Shown here: positions 40,873 through 52,041 of the stretch, one piece after another | Numbering within the stretch: position 1 is the first letter of the stretch | Layout of the letters: each line of letters begins with the position of its first letter | Origin: Pycnococcus provasolii | Taxonomy: Eukaryota > Chlorophyta > Pseudoscourfieldiophyceae > Pseudoscourfieldiales | NCBI GenBank assembly: GCA_049487715.1 | Contig: CP150567.1 | Location: forward strand, 124,001 to 188,000 | Direction of reading: 5' to 3' | DNA: 64,000 nucleotides | Made by a program: the position numbers and the translations under genes | Notes under the pieces: generated by a model | Told to the model about the DNA's origin: nothing | Seen by the model: the letters and a program-made list of their open reading frames with translations, nothing else | The model's database searches: none

Positions 40873-42195
40873 AGAGGTCCCTTACCAACGACCTGTACAG
40901 TAGCTAGATAGGTACGGTACGGTACGGTGTAGCGCTAGAGACAGATACAGGTGCGGGCCAGTGCCGTACTTAGTCTAAGATACCTGTTCGCGCACAACAC
41001 GGTGATGCACGAAGAGACACCTTCGAAGGCCCGTCGACGTCTGGGCGCAGAGCAGAGCGGAGTGCGCAGAGCCTAACACAGACGAACACGGACCCAAGGG
41101 AAAGTACAGTACAGTACAGTAAGGTTAACTTAAAGTTTAGCCTAACTCACAGGTCGGAAACCGTTTTTAGTCTACGATATTCTTACCATCCTAGGTGTCT
41201 CGGATCTGCGAGTATCTTCGTTTCTCACCCCAGCCCAGGGGAACCGTGTTTCGGCGTAAACGTGGTATCAAGTACAAGTGTGTGCAATGCAAGTCGGAAC
41301 TCGGAAAGCGGCGGAGACAATGCGACGACAATTCCGCACGTGTTCTTTCTGTGTGTCACGTTGCTCCATTTCGTGCTCCATTCAGGCTGCCCATTTACTT
41401 TTACGTGTCCCCACAGGCCACAGCACGCAACGAAGCCGCCAAACGATGAGTTAAGGGGCCACTCCGCCTCTGCCCTCTGATGAGAGCGGCCCAAGCTAAA
41501 GTTACCCGGTATGTACGAGGGTATGTACGTTCTTAGTCTAGCAACTTGATCATACGCCAGGCTCCCAGCCGAAGGAAGGGACCAGTCCGGCAATCTTGCT
41601 AAGCTTAGACCGCGTCGTAGAACGGGGGAGCGAGTAGTCTGCCCAACACTCCACGCACCAAGTGGTACTCGACCACCAACTGACGCTTTGACGAAGGGAA
41701 AGTTTCCCTGGGAAACCACACCACTTCTCCACTTCTACCCGGGTACATACTACATAAACCTTTCCTGGGTGGGCCAGGTGGGTGGGATCCCACCACCAAC
41801 TCCTCCACACATCATGATGTCACAAGCAACACAACAGGAAAGGAATGGTGTATAGGTACTGTGATGAGCATTGAGAGGGATGGGACCAGGAAGGGGGTGG
41901 CACAGAGCACAGGAGGCCGAGGAGGCCGAGGAAGGAGGTGCCTGTATCCCAGTCCTGAAGTGCCACTCGAGGAGTGCGGAATCCTTAAAGGTACGATAGA
42001 CAGAAACGATAGACTATCGTAGCTAGGAGGTGCTTCGGGTTAGGGTTTCAGGGATCTTATCTAGCTAGGGTTACGATAGTTCCCTTTCCAGAAAGAAAGA
42101 AGTACAGTGCCGGATGGTGGTCGAACCGGTATTCCCAGAATTCATTCAGAAACTTGCCCAAACGAAACGCGTCCTCATCTTCTCCTAAAAGTGCA
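40873..42195. other. Intergenic region upstream of the channel gene
   Basis: Promoter side of the polycystin-like gene. Contains GTACGGTACGGTAC (40913-40926), TACAGTACAGTACAGTA (41105-41121), repeated TTAGTCTA motifs (about 40971, 41165 and 41530), TACCCGGTA (41504), GGGATCCCACC (41786) and single GGGTTAGGGTTT (42039). Minus-strand open frames at 41225-41810 have no recognisable family and I do not call them. Confidence 0.45.
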
Positions 42196-42545
42196 ATGGC
42201 CTCCACAACAACACCTCCCAGTAATAATAACAATAAGGCTTCTTCTTCTCTTGTGCAAGCTCACGCTTCTCACAGGCTCGTCGTTTGGTGGAAGTCTCTC
42301 ATAATAATAGGGGGCGTTCTATGATGGAAGTCGCACGCTCGGAACGTGACTCGTTTGGAAGGTTTCTCAGGGGCGGTGCCGCTGCTCGTGGTGGTGAACT
42401 GAACGAGATGTTTCCCTTCGAGGAGAAGTTCAAGTGGTCAGCTATGAGTCAAGTCTTAACTGCAACCATCTGTGGCATATACATCGCGGGTGTCGTTCCG
42501 CTCGTGTACTCCGTCGCTATGCTCGCATATGCGCTCTGCAAATGA
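42196..42545 (+). CDS. Small single-helix membrane protein, unknown
   Basis: The certain part is a frame containing an ATG at 42321 (MMEVARSERDSFGRFLRGG) and ending in one hydrophobic helix (QVLTATICGIYIAGVVPLVYSV), 75 residues. An upstream ATG at 42196 opens a Ser/Asn-rich leader (ASTTTPPSNNNNKASSSLV). A GT at 42288 and an AG at 42310 would join it in phase, but the intron would be only 23 nt, so the 42321 start is the conservative choice. It could be an organellar inner-membrane subunit. No family recognised. Confidence 0.5.
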
Positions 42546-42772
42546 ACGTGTTTGGTTTGCCGTTTCGTTTCATGTACCGTTTGGTTCAACTCTCTTGTGC
42601 TGAATCCCTTTGCACGTGCACGCGTGGTCCTGCCGTTTCGCGGCCTCCTCCTCCTCCTCCTCCTCCTCCTTTCTCACACTCTCCTTCATTCTCATTCTGA
42701 TCATTCATTCTTTCATTCTCATTCACCAAACAGCTGCTGCGTCTGTCTGCTGCCGCTTTGATTGCTGAAAAG

Positions 42773-45156
42773 ATGATGGCGATGAGCTATGGCCAGCGGC
42801 GCGTGTCGCCGACACCATCCGAGACTGCGGCGGAACCGGAACAACACGACACGGGACACGACGAGGAGGATGGACAGCTGATCCTCGAAAGAGGTGAGGA
42901 CAAGAGGACTGTAACAGAGGTGTGTGCATGCAGAGTGAATAAGAGACGTGAAAAAAAAACAAGCAACAAGAAACAACTCACGAGCCCTCTTCTTCCACCA
43001 CTTTCTCCCACTGAACAAAACGCCGTCAGGTCTCGAGCTTCTTTGTCGACGCGGAGGACGGCGGCCAAGATGGCAACCAGCCTGAAAAAGAGGAACTTTC
43101 CAAGAAGAAGAATAAGCCGCTCAACAACGCACTCGGAGACAACGACTTCGGCGACTCGGCCAGCAGTACTCCAACCGCTCACAACGAAAACCAAGGTCTG
43201 TGGAAGATTCGAGCAAACGACCAGCAGCTTAAACGCCAGCAGAGCACGTTCATCCAGAACAGCAGCGACTTCTACACCAACCTCGCCCGCTACCTCAAAG
43301 TTCCAAAGGTGCTCCTGGAACCCTCAATCCCAACCAACGCGTGTAGCGCGCTCAAGAACGAGCTGTACGAGAGCCGAAACAAGGGCAAGGACGTGTTTGC
43401 CGCCATCATGTTCCTCATTACGCGCCTCGTGGTATACTGCGGGCTCATCGGCGTCGTGCTCGCCATTTACTACGAGTACTTCTACAGCATGCTTCTGCCC
43501 ACCGTCAGCCAGGGACGGCTTGCCAACCTCGTGGACGCTAACGCCGAGGACACGTGGTTCGGCGTGTACCGCGAGCTCCGGCGCACGTTCTTCCTGTACG
43601 ACGAAGGCAACAGCGTTTCCCTCAACACACTGCCACACTGGCTCCTGTACACCGTGCTGAGCATGCCGTGCGGCCTGAGCTCGTTTGCGCTCGCGCCGCC
43701 GCTGCCTTATGTCGTCAAGAATTTGCTCTTCTTCTTCTTCCAGGAACGCACCTTCTTGCAGATGATGCTCGTGGCTTTGTCCATCGTGTCCTTGACCAAG
43801 TCGGGGTACACCATGCGCCATGCCAAGGTTGCGATGGCATCCGTCTTCGCGATGATCGCTTTCGCGTACGTGAGTCGACAGGAGGGCGTTCCGATGCTGC
43901 CGTGCAATCCGCTGCCTTACTATGCAGATGACAACGTGCTTCCTGGCGTGATGTGGCCATCCATCTCGGGCATATACACCGGCAACCGGTACATGCCGTA
44001 CGAGTTCGACAATACGCGCGAACGTGGTCCCGGCGTTTTCAGTGGCTGGTCGAATGGCCGTCCTACGTCGATTGGGTACCTGCTGACGGTCCTTCTGGGC
44101 GTTCCCGTGGGTGTGTATCTCTTCGCAGCGGCGTATCGCACGGTGCTTCGTATGAAGATGCCAAATTTGAAGAGCACCTTCACCATCCCGGTGTTCACAG
44201 CGATTACGCTGCTGCTGTGGCTCATTGCGACAATTATTTCCGTGCAATCGCTTCAATCGGATACTGCCAAGCCGTCACTGACAAAGACTGTTCTCCTGAT
44301 TCCCGAAGGTTTAAAAAATATGGACGTCTCCCCCTCCGTGATCGTGCTGGTCATCCTGATATTCTACAAGGGTAGCCTCTTTCAGGCGTGGTTCTTCATC
44401 GGGCGGTTTATTTCGTACGAGCTGGCGTCTGGTCTCGAGCTACCCGCCGCCGCCTCGTTCTTTGTTCTTCGACGCACGATGACGAGCATACTCGTGTTGA
44501 TCCAGACGATGCTTTACCAGGTGGCGGGTCCTGGCATGGTGTCCCTTTTCGTGGGCATCTTCGAGGGTCTGCGCTGCCTGCGTACTTGCTTCATCCGCGA
44601 CTCTTTTGAGACGCTGTACTCGTACATGTACGGCAAGCGCGTTACCACGGTTCTCACGCAGACGGAAACGTACACCTCCGCGAGCCTTGGATTCGACGTC
44701 TTGTCTGGCATTGGAGAGCTGTGCGCGGTGACGAAAGTGGCTGCCTTGATGACGTCCGGCCGGGTGAAGTTTGGTGGTGATGGCACGATTACGCCAACAA
44801 TCATCTGGGCGTTGAGCGCGCTGCAGTGTTTTTTCATTGCGATTCGCACGTTCTCCGTGCTGTACATGCAGAGCCGTTTTCACGGCGTGGATGTGTCTAA
44901 GGTGATTGGCAGCATGCGCAAGAACCGCCTTTTGCTTTTCATTTTTGCGTACGACGCCGCCATGTCGTTCATGGACCTGACTCCGGGGTACTCGACCGTG
45001 TTCTCGTTGACTCAGATGTGCCCTTCGGTTGTGAATGCGACGGTGGCAGGCAGCAGTGGCCTTGGCGAGGTTGACTTGGACGTGAGTTGGCTGCCTTGTC
45101 CTGCAAATTTCAAGGGAACGAAGCCAGAGATTGAGAGAGCGATGAGCTACTCGTAG
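42773..45156 (+). CDS. Multi-pass membrane protein, two exons, unknown function
   Basis: Exon 1 is 42773-42919 (MMAMSYGQRRVSPTPSE... to RTVTE) and exon 2 is 43030-45156. They are joined across a 110-nt intron (GTGTGTGCATGC...CGCCGTCAG) that is phase 0 at both ends, giving about 757 residues. The N-terminal ~150 residues are polar and cytoplasmic (QPEKEELSKKKNKPLNN). About ten hydrophobic segments follow, including AAIMFLITRLVVYCGLIGVV, ITLLLWLIATIISV and SVIVLVILIFYKG. A loop between them is Cys/Pro-containing (LPCNPLPYYADDNVLPGVMW). The layout resembles a transporter or channel, perhaps related to other algal membrane proteins with large soluble loops. No diagnostic motif is seen. Confidence 0.72.
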
Positions 45157-45408
45157 CTAGCTAGGGTTGTTAACCTTAGTTATTTTGTCTGGTGCGTGCG
45201 AGACCAAAGGGGGAAAGGGGAATTGTCACGAAACTTAATTAACAAACAAGAAATCTATACCTTATCCCGTAACTTACCCGGGGTTCTTTTGGTGGAGTTG
45301 TTTGCGTTACGGCCCCACCCCTGACCCTGGTCAGATAGATTGGTTCGATCTCTCCCCCCGCCCCCTCCCTCCCTCCCTGCGTCTTCCGCCTTCAATCAAA
45401 CTCTCGTC

Positions 45409-48400
45409 ATGTCGGGGGGGCTGTACTCGTCGTGCCGCACGTCTCTGCGCTCGTCCAAGAGCGGTGCGTCGCTGGGAAGCTACTACAGCCTGCACTCGCT
45501 TAATGACGATCGCGTGTGGGCACTGCCGTACTCGATCCGCGTTCTTCTCGAATCTGGTGCGTTTTGGTTTGGTTTTGGTTGGGTTTCCCCTTTTTCCCAC
45601 CCTACGATGATGATCATGATGATGATCTGGATGGATCCTACCTACAGTACAGTACCTATAGTCTATGACTCTATGATAATGACCACCCTCATAACGATGT
45701 CTTTGATCCACCTCTACCACCCTTTGTACTGACACTTGTGCCAATTCTCACCGTGTCACACACAAACAAAACCCTCTGATATAGCCATTCGCAACGCCGA
45801 CGGATCGCTCGTCACGAAGGATGACGTGGAGAAGATTTTGTCGTACTACAGCGGGAACACCGCGGGAAATGTCGAAGTGCCGTTCATACCCGCACGTGTC
45901 GTGCTTCAGGACTTCACAGGCGTTCCCGCCGTCGTCGACCTCGCGGCGATGCGCGATGCCGTCGCGGCTCTGGGCGGAAACCCGCAGAAGGTGAACCCGC
46001 TCGTTCCCGTCGACCTCGTCGTCGACCACAGCGTTCAGGTGGATGTCTACAACGACCCGAAGGCTGTGGAGAAAAACAAGGCGATCGAGATGTCGCGAAA
46101 CAAGGAGCGCTTCCAGTTCATCAAGTGGGGAAGCAAGGCGTTCCAGAACTTCAGGGTCGTGCCGCCAGGTGCCGGTATCGTGCATCAGGTCAACCTCGAG
46201 TACCTTGCGCGCGTCGTCGTGAACAGTGCAGACGAAGAGGGAGGAGACAAGTCTGCGCCAGTCCTTTACCCCGACAGCTGCGTGGGCACCGACAGCCACA
46301 CGACGATGATCGACGGACTCGGCGTCGCCGGGTGGGGCGTCGGAGGCATCGAGGCGGAAGCGGCGATGCTCGGGCAGCCCATCGCCATGGTGCTGCCGCT
46401 CGTCGTGGGATTCAACCTCAGCGGAGAGCTGGGAGTGGGCGTCACTGCCACCGACCTCGTGCTGACGGTCGTGGAGATGCTGCGCAAGAAGAAGGTGGTG
46501 GGCAAATTCGTCGAGTTCTACGGACCCGGCGTTGCGAAGCTCTCGCTCGCCGACCGCGCGACGGTCGCCAACATGGGTCCCGAGTACGGCGCGACAATGG
46601 GATTCTTCCCCATCGACGACGTCACGCTCGACTACCTCACGCAGACGGGGCGTAGCGACAAGCACGTCGAGCTGTGCCGATCGTACGCCAAGGAGAATGG
46701 CTTCTTCCTCGTGCCTGAGACGGATGCCAAGGCACCGCGCTACGACGACACCATCAGTCTCGACCTGTCGACCGTCGTGCCTTGCCTGAGCGGCCCGAAG
46801 CGCCCGCACGACCGCGTTGCGCTGCACCAAATGCCCTCCGACTGGAAGCAGTGCCTCAGCGCACCCGTGGGTTTCAAGGGATTTGGCCTGAAACCTGAGC
46901 ATCTCGACGACCAGATCGAGGTGACTCTCGGCGGCGGCGAGAAGTTCACGCTCAAGCACGGTTCGATCGTCATCGCCGCCATCACGAGCTGCACCAACAC
47001 GTCGAACCCCGAGGTGATGGTGGCGTCTGGATTGGTCGCCAAGGCGGCGGTTAAAAAGGGACTCAAAATGCCTGCGCACATCAAGACGAGTCTCGCGCCA
47101 GGATCGAACGTCGTGACAGACTACCTGATTGAGGCCAATCTGCTCAAGCCGCTCGAGGCTCTCGGATTCGGCGTTGTCGGATACGGATGCACAACGTGCA
47201 TTGGCAACTCGGGCGAACTCGATCCAGCAGTCACCGAAGCAATCACTTCGAAAGATCTCGTCTCCTGCAGCGTGCTTAGCGGCAATCGCAATTTCGAGGG
47301 ACGCGTTCACCCGCTCACGCGCGGCAACTACCTCGCATCGCCTCCCCTCGTCGTCGCGTACGCGCTCGCGGGACGCGTGGACATCGACTTCGAGAAGGAA
47401 CCGATTGGCACAGGCAAGGACGGGTCGCCCGTGTTCCTGCGCGACATTTGGCCGGACAACCAGCTCATCAAGCAGACGGTCGCCAAGGTGAACACGCCCG
47501 CGAAGTACCGTGATGCGTACGAGCGCATCTTCACGAAGCGAGGCTTTTCGATTGAGAAAAATGTGATGCGCCCAATACGCTCGATGAAGCGTATGCTTTC
47601 CGGCAAGATGCTTCCGTCGAAGGGCAAGGATGCATGGTCGATACTCAAGGTTCCTGGAGAAGGTCAGCAGCTGTTCCAGTGGGATCCGGAGTCGACGTAC
47701 ATCAAACAGCCGCCGTACTTTGACGGAATGACTGCGGAGGTGAGTCCGGTTCTCGGCGACGCGAAAAAGATCAAGGATGCGCGTTGCCTGCTGCTGCTCG
47801 GAGACAGCGTGACGACGGATCACATCAGCCCCGCGGGCAATATCGCGCTGAAGAGCCCGGCTGCTAAGTACCTGATGGATCGTGGCGTTGAACGCAAGGA
47901 TTTCAACAGCTACGGAGCGCGCCGCGGCCACGATGAGGTGATGGCGCGAGGCACATTCGCGAACGTGCGTATGGTGAACGAGCTGCTCAAAAATGAAAAG
48001 GTGGTTGCAAAGTGCGCAGATCAGCTGAAGGGGGCGAAGGGGGCGCCAGAAGCTCCGAAGACGCTTCACGTTCCGTCGATGACGCTGGACTACGTGTACA
48101 ACGTCGCGCAGCGCTACGCGAACGAGGATAAATGCGACATGATTGTGATTGCGGGCTTGGAGTACGGAACAGGCTCGTCTCGCGACTGGGCTGCCAAGGG
48201 ACCTTACCTGCTTGGCATGAAGGCTGCCATCGCGACAACATTCGAGCGCATTCACCGATCCAACTTGATTGGCATGGGCGTTCTCCCGCTGCAATTCAAG
48301 GACGGCGAGTCATCCGGGACGCACAAGCTCACGGGACTTGAGACGTACACCGTGCACCTTCCCGACACGTTCGACGAAATCAAGCCTGGCATGACGATCA

Positions 48401-48537
48401 AGGTGACCGCCAAGGCGGCGCCGGATGGTGTGAACACGACGTTCGACACCACGCTTCGCATCGACACGATGCCTGAGGTGGGTTATTTCAAGAATGGAGG
48501 CATTTTGCAGACGGTTGTGAGGCAGCTCGCGAAGTGA
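45409..48537 (+). CDS. ACO: Aconitate hydratase
   Basis: Exon 1 is 45409-45556 (ATG inside GTCATGTCGGGG) and exon 2 is 45785-48537. The 228-nt intron (GTGCGTTTTGG...GATATAG) is phase 1 and rebuilds the conserved IRVLLESAIRN. The protein has 966 residues, close to IRP1/AcnA-type aconitases (~890-990). The [4Fe-4S] ligands are in [12 protein letters not shown] (about 448) and [11 protein letters not shown] (about 515 and 518). The swivel domain has [11 protein letters not shown]. It interconverts citrate and isocitrate in the TCA or glyoxylate cycle. The N-terminus is Ser/Arg-rich without acids for about 20 residues ([18 protein letters not shown]), compatible with a short mitochondrial presequence, but plant aconitases are dual-located. 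Confidence 0.95.
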
Positions 48538-48835
48538 ACATGTTTTCAGGTGGTGTGTTTTGAGGTGGCGAAAAAGACGTGGACGACAAAACGTGTATGG
48601 GTTGCATGGTAGGAGGAGTGGTGATGTACACGAGAAAGAGCGGCGCAAACGTTATGAAAAAAAAAAAATCTTTACTAGGGAAAAAAAATTAAGGTGTTTT
48701 CTTTTTTTGGCTCGTTCATCTTTATCCGTTTCGTTCTTTTTTGATTTGCCTTCATCTCTAGGATGAATCCTCCCATCCAAAATCAATCTAATCAATCAAG
48801 TCCAACAACCTGTACATACAACAAGTCAGCTTTCT

Positions 48836-51220
48836 TCATGGAGTCGAGCTCTCGGCATACATGCGCTCAATCTCAGAAGCAAACGCCTTGCGTGCCTCCG
48901 GACGCTTGAGCTTGAATGTCGGTGTCAACATGTTGTTTTCCACGGAGAAGGCGACGTGGTGCAGCAAGATGACGCGCGCACGCTCGAAGCCAAGCAGTCC
49001 GCTCGCGCTTGCCTCGCGGTCCATGTCCTTGGTGATGTGCTTCACCACCTCAGTAGACTCGCAGACGCTCTTCAGCAGGCTTGGCGCGGCGTTGAGCGGG
49101 TTTGCGATCGCCTCCTTCACCTCCGGCGCCTCGCCGTCCACCACCTTCATTTTCACCGCCCACGGTAGCAGCACCTCGAAGTCGGGCACGACAATCGCAA
49201 CGAGGAAGGTGCGAAGCGAGTCGCCGTGCACGAACGACTGCGCGACGAACGAGCTGCGGCCGTACACGTTTTCAATCTTCTCCGGTGCGACGTACTCGCC
49301 CTGCTGCAGCTTGAATAGATTCTTCTTGCGATCGATGATCTGCAGACGATTTCCCTCGATCCACATGCCAATGTCGCCGGTGTGAAGCCATCCTTCGTCG
49401 TCGAGAGCCTCTTTCGTCGCCTCGGGATTCTTGAAGTATCCAACAAAAACGGAAGGACCGCGCACGCAGATCTCGCCGCGCGGGAATGGCTGGTCGGCAT
49501 TCGTGTAATTCATCTCCGGAACGTCGTCGAGCTTCACCTCCACGCAGCTGATGGGCGATCCGACGTGCCCGGTGCTCGTGTCATTCATGTCCGTCATGGT
49601 GAGCAGGCACGAAGTCTCCGTCATGCCGTATCCCTCGATGATGGACCCGAAGCACGCGCGAAGGAACAGGAGCACGTCGCGCGAGATGGGGCTGGCGCCG
49701 GTGGTTGCGTATCGCACGCGCCCGCCAAGCTTTTCTCTCATCTTGCTGAAGACGATCGGGTTCCACAGGTACCGAGACATCATACCCCCGCTGGCATCGT
49801 TCGCCTCGAACGCGCCAATCTTTGAGCGCAGCGCCATCTCCGCGAGCGCCTTCTTGACGGTGCCCGACGTGTTGATGGTGTCGCGAATGCGGTCGTAGAT
49901 GCGATTCCACAGGCGTGGCACGCTCGTGAACAGCGTTGGACGGAGCACCTGGATGTCGTCGAGCAGGAGCGTCACATCGCCGCGCGAGAATCCGACGCCA
50001 AATGCACAGCGCGTTGCAGTGACGATGTTAAGTCGCTCGTAGATGTGAGCGAGCGGCAGGTACGAGATGTGCACATCACCCGGTCCGAGGTCGAATCTGT
50101 CGGCGTACCCAGAGCACGACGCGATCATGTTGCGATGGAGCAGCACGGCACCTTTCGGAACGCCCGTGGTTCCTGATGTGTAGCAGATGGTTCCGATGGC
50201 GTCAGCCGTTGGTGGTGTGTGTGGCTTAGGCGCCTGCGTGCCGAGTCGAATCAGCTGCGCGAAGTCGACAATCACGCACGCGGGATTTCCTGGCACGATG
50301 GGTGGCAGAGGCTCCGCGGCGTTTTTCGCATCCTCTCCCATCTCGCACGCGTCGAAGACGACAATCATGCGCACGGAGCTGCACGGTCGACTTTCGCCGG
50401 GTGAGGCTGGTGGTCGTCCCATCGTCGCGAGCAGGGTGGGGAGAACCTTTCGGCTCGTGAACACGACGGAGAGTTCCGCGTGGTCGCAGATGTACTGCAC
50501 GGCATCGGGGCCTAGCGTGTCGTAGAGCGGCACGGGCACCCATCCGTATGCGTGGCACGCGAGTTCCGCAATCATCCACTCCGTGCAGTTTTGCGCGTAC
50601 AGGCCAACGGCGCTCCCTTTTTGCAGGGACGTGGATGCCTTGGATGCGAGTAGACTTTGCAGGCCAGCTCCAGCCGCGGACCTCCACTCCGCGACTTGCT
50701 TGAATGGAAAGAACCTGTACGGCACTTCCGCGCACGCTTGTCTATGTCCCAGGAACGGCTCGTTGGGGTGTCTCGACGCCGACCGTTCGAAGTTGTCGTG
50801 GAGCGTGCGCACGTCGTCGTCAGGCGCCGGGAATCGGTCGACGAGTTGGAACGGCGAGTCTTTGCATCGTCGCACGTTCCACCTGTTATCTTTGAGGTGT
50901 TCTGGTACGACGGCGGCGTACTGCGACGCGAGCGCCGTTGATGAAGCTCCTGCAAAGGGGGTAAGCCCCTCAAGAACGGACCCGTCAGGCGACAAGGTGA
51001 GAGCAGCAGATGGAGGGAGGGGCGAGGAGTGCGACGACGTCCCCAAAGAAGCTTCCGAGGCGAGCGCCGCGGTGAATGCCTGTGAGATGGCGTTGTCGAC
51101 GATGGTCTCCGGCGGGTTCAGAAAGCTGCGAAGGTGCGAGAGACGACGGTGGAGCGACGACGACCTATTATTATCCTCGGCATTATTATGATTATCCATC
51201 ATAGTCCCGTCACGAGGCAT
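48836..51220 (-). CDS. LACS: Long-chain acyl-CoA synthetase
   Basis: The frame extends to a GTG at 51376; the first ATG is at 51220 (MPRDGTMMDNHNN), giving 794 residues. Adenylate-forming signatures: P-loop YTSGTTGVPKGAVLLHRN (about 345), GYGMTETSCLL, and EGWLHTGDIGMWIEGNRLQI followed by DRKKNLFKLQQGEYVAPE, the LACS fatty-acyl-CoA signature. It activates long-chain fatty acids to acyl-CoA using ATP, for lipid synthesis or beta-oxidation. There is no C-terminal PTS1 (ends ESSTP). The ~90-residue Ser/Asn-rich N-terminus is longer than in typical plant LACS. Convergent with aconitase; divergent from the MFS transporter. Confidence 0.93.
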   Translation of the reverse strand: MPRDGTMMDNHNNAEDNNRSSSLHRRLSHLRSFLNPPETIVDNAISQAFTAALASEASLGTSSHSSPLPPSAALTLSPDGSVLEGLTPFAGASSTALASQYAAVVPEHLKDNRWNVRRCKDSPFQLVDRFPAPDDDVRTLHDNFERSASRHPNEPFLGHRQACAEVPYRFFPFKQVAEWRSAAGAGLQSLLASKASTSLQKGSAVGLYAQNCTEWMIAELACHAYGWVPVPLYDTLGPDAVQYICDHAELSVVFTSRKVLPTLLATMGRPPASPGESRPCSSVRMIVVFDACEMGEDAKNAAEPLPPIVPGNPACVIVDFAQLIRLGTQAPKPHTPPTADAIGTICYTSGTTGVPKGAVLLHRNMIASCSGYADRFDLGPGDVHISYLPLAHIYERLNIVTATRCAFGVGFSRGDVTLLLDDIQVLRPTLFTSVPRLWNRIYDRIRDTINTSGTVKKALAEMALRSKIGAFEANDASGGMMSRYLWNPIVFSKMREKLGGRVRYATTGASPISRDVLLFLRACFGSIIEGYGMTETSCLLTMTDMNDTSTGHVGSPISCVEVKLDDVPEMNYTNADQPFPRGEICVRGPSVFVGYFKNPEATKEALDDEGWLHTGDIGMWIEGNRLQIIDRKKNLFKLQQGEYVAPEKIENVYGRSSFVAQSFVHGDSLRTFLVAIVVPDFEVLLPWAVKMKVVDGEAPEVKEAIANPLNAAPSLLKSVCESTEVVKHITKDMDREASASGLLGFERARVILLHHVAFSVENNMLTPTFKLKRPEARKAFASEIERMYAESSTP

Positions 51221-52041
51221 GGTGAATGAAAGAGATGAATGACCAGCACGAGTTAACACGAGCGAGACACCACCAAGAGCAAGCAAGACACCACAAGCAG
51301 GCCGAGTATTCGGCGAATGACAAGCCAGGAACAGGCGAGGGCGAGAAAAAGGAAAAAGAACAGGGGGACGCCTCACGCCTAGCTAGGAAGTAGGGTGTTG
51401 TTTTCGGTTGACGTGTCAGGGGCTCAGGCTCAGGGGCCACGAGCCTCATAAGAAAGGACAACGGCTGCGGCATTTTGGCTTTTTGGCTTTTTCGGGTGCC
51501 GCCTATCCGGGGTGAGGAAGGGGAGGGCGTGAGAACTATCCGAAGACACCGACACCTCCCTCCAGGTCCTCCCTCCCCTCGGACTCAGGACCTAACCCTA
51601 ACCCTAACCCTAATCATCCTTAGTTGGTTCCCGTAAACCCCGAAATCCGTCGAAGATTATTCCACCTCCCTGGTAAAGGTACACCCTGGACGAAGGAGCA
51701 CGGCAGATTCCTTCGTGTTACAAGTTACAACCACAAAAAAGTGAGTGGTGGGAAGGAGGGCGGGTGCGGAATGATATGCCGCGTTGAAGTTCGTTCGGGT
51801 TATGGGATCTAATGGATTAGTACCACCACACACGTCGTTGTAGTCAGCCGTATCACGCGTGTATCGTACTATCGTGCGTGTACTTATCTTACTCCTCGTA
51901 ACTCGTAAGTACAGTAACTTGTGCGTGAGTGAGTAGTACAGACAGTAGTAGTGTCTTCTGCCGCCATTTCGTGAACCATTCATTCTTCATAAATCATTCA
52001 TTGTTGACCAGTGAGTCTTGAGTTCACAATCTTCACGATCG
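51221..52041. other. Divergent intergenic region between LACS and MFS genes
   Basis: Contains a CCTAACCCTAACCCTAACCCTAA tract (51591-51613) and AT-richer DNA with TACAGTA motifs before the MFS start. No RNA gene or convincing ORF is visible. Confidence 0.5.
51591..51613. repeat. Telomere-like tract between LACS and MFS genes
   Basis: Three and a half CCCTAA units, 371 bp 5' of the LACS ATG and 429 bp 5' of the MFS ATG. One of the recurrent TTAGGG-type tracts of this window. Confidence 0.75.

Noticed and set aside
41225-41810. Overlapping minus-strand ORFs in the intergenic region upstream of the channel
   Set aside because: No recognisable family and they span several of the recurrent intergenic motifs; unlikely to be coding.
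45748-48294. 848-codon minus-strand ORF opposite aconitase
   Set aside because: An antisense shadow: the plus strand is a complete, conserved aconitase, and the antisense translation is Arg/His-rich with no domain.
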